Positions 26,752 to 39,373 of a stretch of DNA of 64,000 nucleotides are shown here, one piece after another. The stretch is taken from the NCBI GenBank assembly GCA_031769625.1, contig JAUIMM010000724.1, forward strand, positions 1 through 64,000. The letters run 5' to 3'. Under the pieces are notes generated by a model. It saw only the letters and a list, made by a program, of their open reading frames with translations, was not told the origin of the DNA and searched no databases. Every line of letters begins with the position of its first letter. Positions within the stretch are counted from its first letter, which is position 1. The position numbers and the translations under genes are program-made. Source of the stretch: Taudactylus pleione (Eukaryota; Chordata; Amphibia; Anura; Myobatrachidae).

Positions 26752-29132
26752 AGACCCACAAATGTGATGTGAAATGGTTTTTCTCCCATGTTGCGTTTAA
26801 GAGAAAACAGCAATTGCTCGTTTTAGGCCAAAATGCATTGAAAGCAATGGAACAACAAAAGCGCATACTTTGTGATATCTCCTCTTGTAGCAAACACAGG
26901 CAGCTCAAAATTTCACTGGATGTGTTGAAGACCAAGACCAACAAATGTGATGTGAAATGGTTTTTCTCCCATGTTGCGTTTAAGAGAAAACAGCAAATGC
27001 ACGTTTTAGGCCAAAATGCATTGAAAGCAATGGAAACAACAAAAGCGCATACTTTGTTTTATCTCCTCTTGTAGCAAACACAGGCAGCTCAAAATTTCAC
27101 TGGATGTGTTGAAGACCAAGACCCACAAATGTGATGTGAAATGGTTTTTCTCCCATGTTGCGTTTAAGAGAAAACAGCAATTGCTCGTTTTAGGCCAAAA
27201 TGCATTGAAAGCAATGGAAACAACAAAAGCGCATACTTTGTGTTATCTCCTCTTGTAACAAACACAGACAGCTCAAAATTTCACTGGATGTGTTGAAGAC
27301 CAAGACCAACAAATGTGATGTGAAATGGTTTTTCTCCCATGTTGCGTTTAAGAGAAAACAACAAATGCACGTTTTAGGCCAAAATGCATTGAAAGCAATG
27401 GAAACAACAAAAGCGCATACTTTGTTTTATCTCCTCTTGTAGCAAACACAGGCAGCTCAAAATTTCACTGGATGTGTTGAAGACCAAGACCCACAAATGT
27501 GATATGAAATGGTTTTTCTCCCATGTTGCGTTTAAGAGAAAACAGCAATTGCTCGTTTTAGGCCAAAATGCATTGAAAGCAATGGAAACAACAAAAGCGC
27601 ATACTTTGTGTTATCTCCTCTTGTAGCAAACACAGACAGCTCAAAATTTCACTGGATGTGTTGAAGACCAAGACCAACAAATGTGATGTGAAATGGTTTT
27701 TCTCCCATGTTGCGTTTAAGAGAAAACAGCAAATGCACGTTTTAGGCCAAAATGCATTGAAAGCAATGAAAACAACAAAAGCGCATACTTTGTGTTATCT
27801 CCTCTTGTAGCAAACACAGACAGCTCAAAATTTCACTGGATGTGTTGAAGACCAAGACCCACAAATGTGATGTGAAATGGTTTTTCTCCCATGTTTCGTT
27901 TAAGAGAAAACAGCAATTGCTCGTTTTAGTCAAAAATGCATTGAAAGCAATGGAACCAACAAAAGCGCATACTTTGTGTTATCTCCTGTTGTAGCAAACA
28001 CAGACAGCTCAAAATTTCACTGGATGTGTTGAAGACCAAGACCCACAAATGTGATGTGAAATGGTTTTTCTCCCATGTTGCGTTTAAGAGAAAACAGCAA
28101 ATGCACGTTTTAGGCCAAAATGCATTGAAAGCAATGGAAACAACAAAAGTGCATACGTTGTGTTATCTCCTCTTGTAGCAAACACAGACAGCTCAAAATT
28201 TCACTGGATGTCTTGAAGACCAAGACCCACAAATGTGATGTGAAATGGTTTTTCTCCCATGTTGCGTTTAAGAGAAAACAGCAAATGCACGTTTTAGGCC
28301 AAAATGCATTGAAAGCAATGAAAACAACAAAAGCGCATAATTTGTGTTATCTCCTCTTGTAGCAAACACAGACAGCTCAAAATTTCACTGGATGTGTTGA
28401 AGACCAAGACCCACAAATGTGATGTGAAATGGTTTTTCTCCCATGTTGCGTTTAAGAGAAAACAGCAATTGCTCGTTTTAGGCAAAAATGCATTGAAAGC
28501 AATGGAACCAACAAAAGCGCATACTTTGTGTTATCTCCTCTTGTAGCAAACACAGGCAGCTCAAAATTTCACTGGATGTGTTGAAGACCAAGACCAACAA
28601 ATGTGATGTGAAATGGTTTTTCTCCCATGTTGCGTTTAAGAGAAAACAGCAAATGCACGTTTTAGGCCAAAATGCTTTGAAAGCAATGGAAACAACAAAA
28701 GTGCATACGTTGTGTTATCTCCTCTTGTAGCAAACACAGACAGCTCAAAATTTCACTGGATGTGTTGAAGACCAAGACCAACAAATGTGATGTGAAATGG
28801 TTTTTCTCCCATGTTGCGTTTAAGAGAAAACAGCAAATGCACGTTTTAGGCCAAAATGCATTGAAAGCAATGGAAACAACAAAAGCGCATACTTTTTGTT
28901 ATCTCCACTTGTAGCAAACACAGAAAGCTCAAAATTTCACTGGATGTGTTGAAGACCAATACCCACAAATGTGATGTGAAATGGTTTTTCTCCCATGTTG
29001 CGTTTAAGAGAAAACAGCAAATGCACGTTTTAGGCCAAAATGCATTGAAAGCAATGGAAACAACAAAAGCGCATACTTTGTGTTATCTCCTCTTGTAGCA
29101 AACACAGACAGCTCAAAATTTCACTGGATGTC
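26742..29132 (+). repeat. HOR block A (13 monomers, 2,391 bp)
   Basis: First of three tandem higher-order copies. Ordered markers: GATGTCTTG at the start, a 183-bp monomer with GATATC, TTGTTTTATC, TTGTAACAAACAC (near 27,253), GATATGAAATGG (near 27,502), TGTTTCGTTTAAG with TTTTAGTCAAAAA (near 27,893-27,931), CTCCTGTTG, GTGCATACG, a second GATGTCTTG and GCATAATTTG (near 28,335). It holds one monomer more than B and C: the CTCCACTTG/GAAAGCTC/TACCCAC monomer near 28,907-29,000. Confidence 0.9.
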
Positions 29133-31339
29133 TTGAAGACCAAGACCCACAAATGTGATGTGAAATGGTTTTTCTCCCATGTTGCGTTTAAGAGAAAACA
29201 GCAATTGCTCGTTTTAGGCCAAAATGCATTGAAAGCAATGGAACAACAAAAGCGCATACTTTGTGATATCTCCTCTTGTAGCAAACACAGGCAGCTCAAA
29301 ATTTCACTGGATGTGTTGAAGACCAAGACCAACAAATGTGATGTGAAATGGTTTTTCTCCCATGTTGCGTTTAAGAGAAAACAGCAAATGCACGTTTTAG
29401 GCCAAAATGCATTGAAAGCAATGGAAACAACAAAAGCGCATACTTTGTTTTATCTCCTCTTGTAGCAAACACAGGCAGCTCAAAATTTCACTGGATGTGT
29501 TGAAGACCAAGACCCACAAATGTGATGTGAAATGGTTTTTCTCCCATGTTGCGTTTAAGAGAAAACAGCAATTGCTCGTTTTAGGCCAAAATGCATTGAA
29601 AGCAATGGAAACAACAAAAGCGCATACTTTGTGTTATCTCCTCTTGTAACAAACACAGACAGCTCAAAATTTCACTGGATGTGTTGAAGACCAAGACCAA
29701 CAAATGTGATGTGAAATGGTTTTTCTCCCATGTTGCGTTTAAGAGAAAACAGCAAATGCACGTTTTAGGCCAAAATGCATTGAAAGCAATGGAAACAACA
29801 AAAGCGCATACTTTGTTTTATCTCCTCTTGTAGCAAACACAGGCAGCTCAAAATTTCACTGGATGTGTTGAAGACCAAGACCCACAAATGTGATATGAAA
29901 TGGTTTTTCTCCCATGTTGCGTTTAAGAGAAAACAGCAATTGCTCGTTTTAGGCCAAAATGCATTGAAAGCAATGGAAACAACAAAAGCGCATACTTTGT
30001 GTTATCTCCTCTTGTAGCAAACACAGACAGCTCAAAATTTCACTGGATGTGTTGAAGACCAAGACCAACAAATGTGATGTGAAATGGTTTTTCTCCCATG
30101 TTGCGTTTAAGAGAAAACAGCAAATGCACGTTTTAGGCCAAAATGCATTGAAAGCAATGAAAACAACAAAAGCGCATACTTTGTGTTATCTCCTCTTGTA
30201 GCAAACACAGACAGCTCAAAATTTCACTGGATGTGTTGAAGACCAAGACCCACAAATGTGATGTGAAATGGTTTTTCTCCCATGTTTCGTTTAAGAGAAA
30301 ACAGCAATTGCTCGTTTTAGTCAAAAATGCATTGAAAGCAATGGAACCAACAAAAGCGCATACTTTGTGTTATCTCCTGTTGTAGCAAACACAGACAGCT
30401 CAAAATTTCACTGGATGTGTTGAAGACCAAGACCCACAAATGTGATGTGAAATGGTTTTTCTCCCATGTTGCGTTTAAGAGAAAACAGCAAATGCACGTT
30501 TTAGGCCAAAATGCATTGAAAGCAATGGAAACAACAAAAGTGCATACGTTGTGTTATCTCCTCTTGTAGCAAACACAGACAGCTCAAAATTTCACTGGAT
30601 GTCTTGAAGACCAAGACCCACAAATGTGATGTGAAATGGTTTTTCTCCCATGTTGCGTTTAAGAGAAAACAGCAAATGCACGTTTTAGGCCAAAATGCAT
30701 TGAAAGCAATGAAAACAACAAAAGCGCATAATTTGTGTTATCTCCTCTTGTAGCAAACACAGACAGCTCAAAATTTCACTGGATGTGTTGAAGACCAAGA
30801 CCCACAAATGTGATGTGAAATGGTTTTTCTCCCATGTTGCGTTTAAGAGAAAACAGCAATTGCTCGTTTTAGGCAAAAATGCATTGAAAGCAATGGAACC
30901 AACAAAAGCGCATACTTTGTGTTATCTCCTCTTGTAGCAAACACAGGCAGCTCAAAATTTCACTGGATGTGTTGAAGACCAAGACCAACAAATGTGATGT
31001 GAAATGGTTTTTCTCCCATGTTGCGTTTAAGAGAAAACAGCAAATGCACGTTTTAGGCCAAAATGCTTTGAAAGCAATGGAAACAACAAAAGTGCATACG
31101 TTGTGTTATCTCCTCTTGTAGCAAACACAGACAGCTCAAAATTTCACTGGATGTGTTGAAGACCAAGACCAACAAATGTGATGTGAAATGGTTTTTCTCC
31201 CATGTTGTGTTTAAGAGAAAACAGCAAATGCACGTTTTAGGCCAAAATGCATTGAAAGCAATGAAAACAACAAAAGCGCATACTTTGTGTTATCTCCTCT
31301 TGTAGCAAACACAGACAGCTCAAAATTTCACTGGATGTC
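29133..31339 (+). repeat. HOR block B (12 monomers, 2,207 bp)
   Basis: Second tandem copy of the HOR; marker order matches block A at +2,391. TTGTAACAAACAC is near 29,644, GATATGAAATGG near 29,893, TGTTTCGTTTAAG near 30,284, TTTTAGTCAAAAA near 30,315 and GCATAATTTG near 30,726. The extra monomer of block A is absent here, and a monomer with TTGTGTTTAAG (near 31,206) takes its place at the end. Length is 12 x 184 - 1 because of the 183-bp monomer. Confidence 0.9.
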
Positions 31340-33546
31340 TTGAAGACCAAGACCCACAAATGTGATGTGAAATGGTTTTTCTCCCATGTTGCGTTTAAGA
31401 GAAAACAGCAATTGCTCGTTTTAGGCCAAAATGCATTGAAAGCAATGGAACAACAAAAGCGCATACTTTGTGATATCTCCTCTTGTAGCAAACACAGGCA
31501 GCTCAAAATTTCACTGGATGTGTTGAAGACCAAGACCAACAAATGTGATGTGAAATGGTTTTTCTCCCATGTTGCGTTTAAGAGAAAACAGCAAATGCAC
31601 GTTTTAGGCCAAAATGCATTGAAAGCAATGGAAACAACAAAAGCGCATACTTTGTTTTATCTCCTCTTGTAGCAAACACAGGCAGCTCAAAATTTCACTG
31701 GATGTGTTGAAGACCAAGACCCACAAATGTGATGTGAAATGGTTTTTCTCCCATGTTGCGTTTAAGAGAAAACAGCAATTGCTCGTTTTAGGCCAAAATG
31801 CATTGAAAGCAATGGAAACAACAAAAGCGCATACTTTGTGTTATCTCCTCTTGTAACAAACACAGACAGCTCAAAATTTCACTGGATGTGTTGAAGACCA
31901 AGACCAACAAATGTGATGTGAAATGGTTTTTCTCCCATGTTGCGTTTAAGAGAAAACAGCAAATGCACGTTTTAGGCCAAAATGCATTGAAAGCAATGGA
32001 AACAACAAAAGCGCATACTTTGTTTTATCTCCTCTTGTAGCAAACACAGGCAGCTCAAAATTTCACTGGATGTGTTGAAGACCAAGACCCACAAATGTGA
32101 TATGAAATGGTTTTTCTCCCATGTTGCGTTTAAGAGAAAACAGCAATTGCTCGTTTTAGGCCAAAATGCATTGAAAGCAATGGAAACAACAAAAGCGCAT
32201 ACTTTGTGTTATCTCCTCTTGTAGCAAACACAGACAGCTCAAAATTTCACTGGATGTGTTGAAGACCAAGACCAACAAATGTGATGTGAAATGGTTTTTC
32301 TCCCATGTTGCGTTTAAGAGAAAACAGCAAATGCACGTTTTAGGCCAAAATGCATTGAAAGCAATGAAAACAACAAAAGCGCATACTTGGTGTTATCTCC
32401 TCTTGTAGCAAACACAGACAGCTCAAAATTTCACTGGATGTGTTGAAGACCAAGACCCACAAATGTGATGTGAAATGGTTTTTCTCCCATGTTTCGTTTA
32501 AGAGAAAACAGCAATTGCTCGTTTTAGTCAAAAATGCATTGAAAGCAATGGAACCAACAAAAGCGCATACTTTGTGTTATCTCCTGTTGTAGCAAACACA
32601 GACAGCTCAAAATTTCACTGGATGTGTTGAAGACCAAGACCCACAAATGTGATGTGAAATGGTTTTTCTCCCATGTTGCGTTTAAGAGAAAACAGCAAAT
32701 GCACGTTTTAGGCCAAAATGCATTGAAAGCAATGGAAACAACAAAAGTGCATACGTTGTGTTATCTCCTCTTGTAGCAAACACAGACAGCTCAAAATTTC
32801 ACTGGATGTCTTGAAGACCAAGACCCACAAATGTGATGTGAAATGGTTTTTCTCCCATGTTGCGTTTAAGAGAAAACAGCAAATGCACGTTTTAGGCCAA
32901 AATGCATTGAAAGCAATGAAAACAACAAAAGCGCATAATTTGTGTTATCTCCTCTTGTAGCAAACACAGACAGCTCAAAATTTCACTGGATGTGATGAAG
33001 ACCAAGACCCACAAATGTGATGTGAAATGGTTTTTCTCCCATGTTGCGTTTAAGAGAAAACAGCAATTGCTCGTTTTAGGCAAAAATGCATTGAAAGCAA
33101 TGGAACCAACAAAAGCGCATACTTTGTGTTATCTCCTCTTGTAGCAAACACAGGCAGCTCAAAATTTCACTGGATGTGTTGAAGACCAAGACCAACAAAT
33201 GTGATGTGAAATGGTTTTTCTCCCATGTTGCGTTTAAGAGAAAACAGCAAATGCACGTTTTAGGCCAAAATGCTTTGAAAGCAATGGAAACAACAAAAGT
33301 GCATACGTTGTGTTATCTCCTCTTGTAGCAAACACAGACAGCTCAAAATTTCACTGGATGTGTTGAAGACCAAGACCAACAAATGTGATGTGAAATGGTT
33401 TTTCTCCCATGTTGTGTTTAAGAGAAAACAGCAAATGCACGTTTTAGGCCAAAATGCATTGAAAGCAATGAAAACAACAAAAGCGCATACTTTGTGTTAT
33501 CTCCTCTTGTAGCAAACACAGACAGCTCAAAATTTCACTGGATGTG
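31340..33546 (+). repeat. HOR block C (12 monomers, 2,207 bp)
   Basis: Third tandem copy, in register with block B at +2,207. It shares TTGTAACAAACAC near 31,851, GATATGAAATGG near 32,100, GCATAATTTG near 32,933 and the terminal TTGTGTTTAAG near 33,413. Private changes are ACTTGGTG near 32,386 and GATGTGATGAAG near 32,991. The HOR series ends at about 33,546, where the next monomer begins with GATGTGTTG and has CTCCAATG. Confidence 0.9.
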
Positions 33547-36380
33547 TTGAAGACCAAGACCCACAAATGTGATGTGAAATGGTTTTTCTCCAATGTTGCG
33601 TTTAAGAGAAAACAGCAATTGCTCATTTTAGGCCAAAATGCATTGAAAGCAATGGAACCAACAAAAGCGCATACTTTGTGTTATCTCCTCTTGTAGCAAA
33701 CACAGGCAGCTCAAAATTTCACTGGATGTGTTGAAGACCAAGACCCACAAATGTGATGTGAAATGGTTTTTCTCCCATATTGCGTTTAAGAGAAAACAGC
33801 AATTGCACGTTTTAGGCCAAAATGCATTGAAAGCAATGGAAACAACAAAAGCGCATACTTTGTGTTATCTCCTCTTGTAGCAAACACAGGCAGCTCAAAA
33901 TTTCACTGGATGTGTTGAAGACCAAGACCAACAAATGTGATGTGAAATGGTTTTTCTCCCATGTTGCGTTTAAGAGAAAACAGCAAATGCACGTTTTAGG
34001 CCAAAATGCATTGAAAGCAATGAAAACATCAAAAGCGCATACTTTGTGTTATCTCCTCTTGTAGCAAACACAGACAGCTCAAAATTTCACTGGATGTGTT
34101 GAAGACCAAGACCCACAAATGTGATGTGAAATGGTTTTTCTCCCATGTTGCGTTTAAGAGAAAACAGCAAATGCACGTTTTAGGCCAAAATGCATTGAAA
34201 GCAATGAAAACAACAAAAGCGCATACTTTGTGTTATCTCCTCTTGTAGCAAACACAGACAGCTCAAAATTTCACTGGATGTGTTGAAGACCAAGACCCAC
34301 AAATGTGATGTGAAATGGTTTTTCTCCCATGTTGCGTTTAAGAGAAAACAGCAATTGCTCATTTTAGGCCAAAATGCATTGAAAGCAATGGAACCAACAA
34401 AAGCGCATACTTTGTGTTATCTCCTCTTGTAGCAAACACAGGCAGCTCAAAATTTCACTGGATGTGTTGAAGACCAAGACCCACAAATGTGATGTGAAAT
34501 GGTTTTTCTCCCATATTGCGTTTAAGAGAAAACAGCAATTGCACGTTTTAGGCCAAAATGCATTGAAAGCAATGGAAACAACAAAAGCGCATACTTTGTG
34601 TTATCTCCTCTTGTAGCAAACACAGACAGCTCAAAATTTCACTGGATGTGTTGAAGACCAATACCCACAAATGTGATGTGAAATGGTTTTTCTCCCATGT
34701 TGCGTTTAAGAGAAAACAGCAAATGCACGTTTTAGGCCAAAATGCATTGAAAGCAATGGAAACAACAAAAGCGCATACTTTGTGTTATCTTCTCTTGTAG
34801 CAAACACAGGCAGCTCAAAATTTCACTGGATGTGTTGAAGACCAAGACCAACAAATGTGATGTGAAATGGTTTTTCTCCCATGTTGCGTTTAAGAGAAAA
34901 CAGCAAATGCACGTTTTAGGCCAAAATGCTTTGAAAGCAATGGAAACAACAAAAGCGCATACTTTGTGTTATCTCCACTTGTAGCAAACACAGACAGCTC
35001 AAAATTTCACTGGATGTGTTGAAGACCAATACCCACAAATGTGATGTGAAATGGTTTTTCTCCCATGTTGCGTTTAAGAGAAAACAGCAATTGCTCGTTT
35101 TAGGCCAAAATGCATTGAAAGCAATGGAAACAACAAAAGCGCATACTTTGTGTTATCTCCTCTTGTAGCAAACACAGGCAGCTCAAAATTTCACTGGATG
35201 TGTTGAAGACCAAGACCCACAAATGTGATGTGAAATGGTTTTTCTCCCATGTTGCGTTTAAGAGAAAACAGCAATTGCTCGTTTTAGGCCAAAATGCATT
35301 GAAAGCAATGGAAACAACAAAAGCGCATACTTTGTGTTTTCTCCTCTTGTAGCAAACACAGGCAGCTCAAAATTTCACTGGATGTGTTGAAGACCAATAC
35401 CCACAAATGTGATGTGAAATGGTTTTTCTCCCATGTTGCGTTTAAGAGAAAACAGCAATTGCTCGTTTTAGGCCAAAATGCATTGAAAGCAATGGAAACA
35501 ACAAAAGCGCATACTTTGTGTTATCTCCTCTTGTAGCAAACACAGGCAGCTCAAAATTTCACTGGATGTGTTGAAGACCAAGACCAACAAATGTGATGTG
35601 AAATGGTTTTTCTCCCATGTTGCGTTTAAGAGAAAACAGCAAATGCACGTTTAAGGCCAAAATGCATTGAAAGCAATGAAAACAACAAAAGCGCATACTT
35701 TGTGTTATCTCCTGTTGTAGCAAACACAGACAGCTCAAAATTTCACTGGATGTGTTGAAGACCAAGACCCACAAATGTGATGTGAAATGGTTTTTCTCCC
35801 ATGTTGCGTTTAAGAGAAAACAGCAAATGCACGTTTTAGGCCAAAATGCATTGAAAGCAATGGAAACAACAAAAGCGCATACTTGGTGTTATCTCCTCTT
35901 GTAGCAAACACAGACAGCTCAAAATTTCACTGGATGTGTTGAAGACCAATACCCACAAATGTGATGTGAAATGGTTTTTCTCCCATGTTGCGTTTAAGAG
36001 AAAACAGCAATTGCTCGTTTTAGGCCAAAATGCATTGAAAGCAATGGAAACAACAAAAGCGCATACTTTGTGTTATCTCCTCTTGTAGCTAACACAGGCA
36101 GCTCAAAATTTCACTGGATGTGTTGAAGACCAAGACCAACAAATGTGATGTGAAATGGTTTTTCTCCCATGTTGCGTTTAAGAGAAAACAGCAAATGCAC
36201 GTTTAAGGCCAAAATGCATTGAAAGCAATGAAAACAACAAAAGCGCATACTTTGTGTTATCTCCTGTTGTAGCAAACACAGACAACTCAAAATTTCACTG
36301 GATGTGTTGAAGACCAAGACCCACAAATGTGATGTGAAATGGTTTTTCTCCCATGTTGCGTTTAAGAGAAAACAGCAATT
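33483..36380 (+). repeat. Segment repeated at 49.3 kb (offset 15,822)
   Basis: About 2.9 kb matches about 49,305-52,202. Shared rare variants are AAAACATCAAAAG near 34,024, GTTTAAGGCC near 35,650 and 36,202, ACTTGGTG near 35,881 and TAGCTAACACAGG near 36,087. Differences are scattered single bases: TGTGTTTTC near 35,336 and GACAACTC near 36,283 here; CCATATTG near 50,150, AAAAACAGG near 50,626, GCATAATTTG near 50,964 and GCAGTGG near 51,864 in the other copy. The match ends where AATTGCACG (36,379) faces AATTGCTCG. Confidence 0.88.
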
Positions 36381-38620
36381 GCACGTTTTAGGCCAAAATG
36401 CATTGAAAGCAATGGAAACAACAAAAGCGCATACTTTGTGTTATCTCCTCTTGTAGCAAACACAGGCAGCTCAAAATTTCACTGGATGTGTTGAAGACCA
36501 AGACCCACAAATGTGATGTGAAATGGTTTTTCTCCCATGTTGCGTTTAAGAGAAAACAGCAATTGCTCGTTTTAGGCCAAAATGCATTGAAAGCAATGGA
36601 AACAACAAAAGCGCATACTTTGTGTTATCTCCTCTTGTAGCAAACACAGACAGCTCAAAATTTCACTGGATGTGTTGAAGACCAAGACCAACAAATGTGA
36701 TGTGAAATGGTTTTTCTCCCATGTTGCGTTTAAGAGAAAACAGCAAATGCACGTTTTAGGCCAAAATGCATTGAAAGCAATGAAAACAACAAAAGCGCAT
36801 ACTTTGTGTTATCTCCTCTTGTAGCAAACACAGACAGCTCAAAATTTCACTGGATGTGTTGAAGACCAAGACCCACAAATGTGATGTGAAATGGTTTTTC
36901 TCCCATGTTTCGTTTAAGAGAAAACAGCAATTGCTCGTTTTAGTCAAAAATGCATTGAAAGCAATGGAACCAACAAAAGCGCATACTTTGTGTTATCTCC
37001 TCTTGTAGCAAACACAGACAGCTCAAAATTTCACTGGATGTGTTGAAGACCAAGACCCACAAATGTGATGTGAAATGGTTTTTCTCCCATGTTGCGTTTA
37101 AGAGAAAACAGCAAATGCACGTTTTAGGCCAAAATGCATTGAAAGCAATGGAAACAACAAAAGTGCATACGTTGTGTTATCTCCTCTTGTAGCAAACACA
37201 GACAGCTCAAAATTTCACTGGATGTCTTGAAGACCAAGACCCACAAATGTGATGTGAAATGGTTTTTCTCCCATGTTGCGTTTAAGAGAAAACAGCAAAT
37301 GCACGTTTTAGGCCAAAATGCATTGAAAGCAATGAAAACAACAAAAGCGCATACTTTGTGTTATCTCCTCTTGTAGCAAACACAGACAGCTCAAAATTTC
37401 ACTGGATGTGTTGAAGACCAAGACCCACAAATGTGATGTGAAATGGTTTTTCTCCCATGTTGCGTTTAAGAGAAAACAGCAATTGCTCGTTTTAGGCAAA
37501 AATGCATTGAAAGCAATGGAACCAACAAAAGCGCATACTTTGTGTTATCTCCTCTTGTAGCAAACACAGGCAGCTCAAAATTTCACTGGATGTGTTGAAG
37601 ACCAAGACCAACAAATGTGATGTGAAATGGTTTTTCTCCCATGTTGCGTTTAAGAGAAAACAGCAAATGCACGTTTTAGGCCAAAATGCTTTGAAAGCAA
37701 TGGAAACAACAAAAGTGCATACGTTGTGTTATCTCCTCTTGTAGCAAACACAGACAGCTCAAAATTTCACTGGATGTGTTGAAGACCAAGACCCACAAAT
37801 GTGATGTGAAATGGTTTTTCTCCCATGTTTCGTTTAAGAGAAAACAGCAATTGCTCGTTTTAGTCAAAAATGCATTGAAAGCAATGGAACCAACAAAAGC
37901 GCATACTTTGTGTTATCTCCTCTTGTAGCAAACACAGACAGCTCAAAATTTCACTGGATGTGTTGAAGACCAAGACCCACAAATGTGATGTGAAATGGTT
38001 TTTCTCCCATGTTGCGTTTAAGAGAAAACAGCAAATGCACGTTTTAGGCCAAAATGCATTGAAAGCAATGGAAACAACAAAAGTGCATACGTTGTGTTAT
38101 CTCCTCTTGTAGCAAACACAGACAGCTCAAAATTTCACTGGATGTCTTGAAGACCAAGACCCACAAATGTGATGTGAAATGGTTTTTCTCCCATGTTGCG
38201 TTTAAGAGAAAACAGCAAATGCACGTTTTAGGCCAAAATGCATTGAAAGCAATGAAAACAACAAAAGCGCATACTTTGTGTTATCTCCTCTTGTAGCAAA
38301 CACAGACAGCTCAAAATTTCACTGGATGTGTTGAAGACCAAGACCCACAAATGTGATGTGAAATGGTTTTTCTCCCATGTTGCGTTTAAGAGAAAACAGC
38401 AATTGCTCGTTTTAGGCAAAAATGCATTGAAAGCAATGGAACCAACAAAAGCGCATACTTTGTGTTATCTCCTCTTGTAGCAAACACAGACAGCTCAAAA
38501 TTTCACTGGATGTGTTGAAGACCAAGACCCACAAATGTGATGTGAAATGGTTTTTCTCCCATGTTGCGTTTAAGAGAAAACAGCAATTGCACGTTTTAGG
38601 CCAAAATGCATTGAAAGCAA
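36290..38620 (+). repeat. Segment repeated at 54.1 kb (offset 17,846), with inner 5-mer duplication
   Basis: About 2.3 kb matches about 54,136-56,466. It has its own inner duplication of five monomers (920 bp): the TGTTTCGTTT/TTTTAGTC monomer sits near 36,907 and again near 37,827, and the GATGTCTTG monomer near 37,223 and 38,143. The same 920-bp spacing appears in the 54-56 kb copy, so the 5-monomer duplication came first. Part of this region also matches about 52,200-53,200 at an offset of 15,638. The match ends near 38,624, where GGAAACAACTAAAG is private to this copy. Confidence 0.86.
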
Positions 38621-39373
38621 TGGAAACAACTAAAGCGCATACTTTGTGTTATCTTCTCTTGTAGCAAACACAGGCAGCTCAAAATTTCACTGGATGTGTT
38701 GAAGACCAAGACCAACAAATGTGATGTGAAATGGTTTTTCTCCGATGTTGCGTTTAAGAGAAAACAGCAAATGCACGTTTTAGGCCAAAATGCTTTGAAA
38801 GCAATGGAAACAACAAAAGCGCATACTTTGTGTTATCTCCTCTTGTAGCAAACACAGACAGCTCAAAATTTCACTGGATGTGTTGAAGACCAAGACCCAC
38901 AAATGTGATGTGAAATGGTTTTTCTCCCATGTTGCGTTTAAGAGAAAACAGCAATTGCTCGTTTTAGGCCAAAATGCATTGAAAGCAATGGAAACAACAA
39001 AAGTGCATACTTTGTGTTATCTCCTCTTGTAGCAAACACAGACAGCTAAAAATTTCACTGGATGTGTTGAAGACCAAGACCAACAAATGTGATGTGAAAT
39101 GGTTTTTCTCCCATGTTGCGTTTAAGAGAAAACAGCAAATGCACGTTTTAGGCCAAAATGCATTGAAAGCAATGGAACCAACAAAAGCGCATACTTTGTG
39201 TTATCTCCTCTTGTAGCAAACACAGGCAGCTCAAAATTTCACTGGATGTGTTGAAGACCAAGACCCACAAATGTGATGTGAAATGGTTTTTCTCCCATGT
39301 TGCGTTTAAGAGAAAACAGCAAATGCACATTTTAGGCAAAAATGCATTGAAAGCAATGGAAACAACAAAAGCG
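38621..39373 (+). repeat. Four monomers between HOR segments
   Basis: About four ordinary monomers. One carries CTCCGATG (near 38,741), a variant also seen near 3,413, 8,013, 13,534 and 58,427, and one carries the private AGCTAAAAATTTC (near 39,046). I could not assign this short run to a specific neighbouring HOR copy. Confidence 0.75.

Noticed and set aside
27885..27910. CENP-B box in the TGTTTCGTTTAAGAG monomer variant
   Set aside because: TTCG and the A at the right distance are present, but the essential CGGG is GAAA. Most monomers have TTGCG and lack even TTCG.
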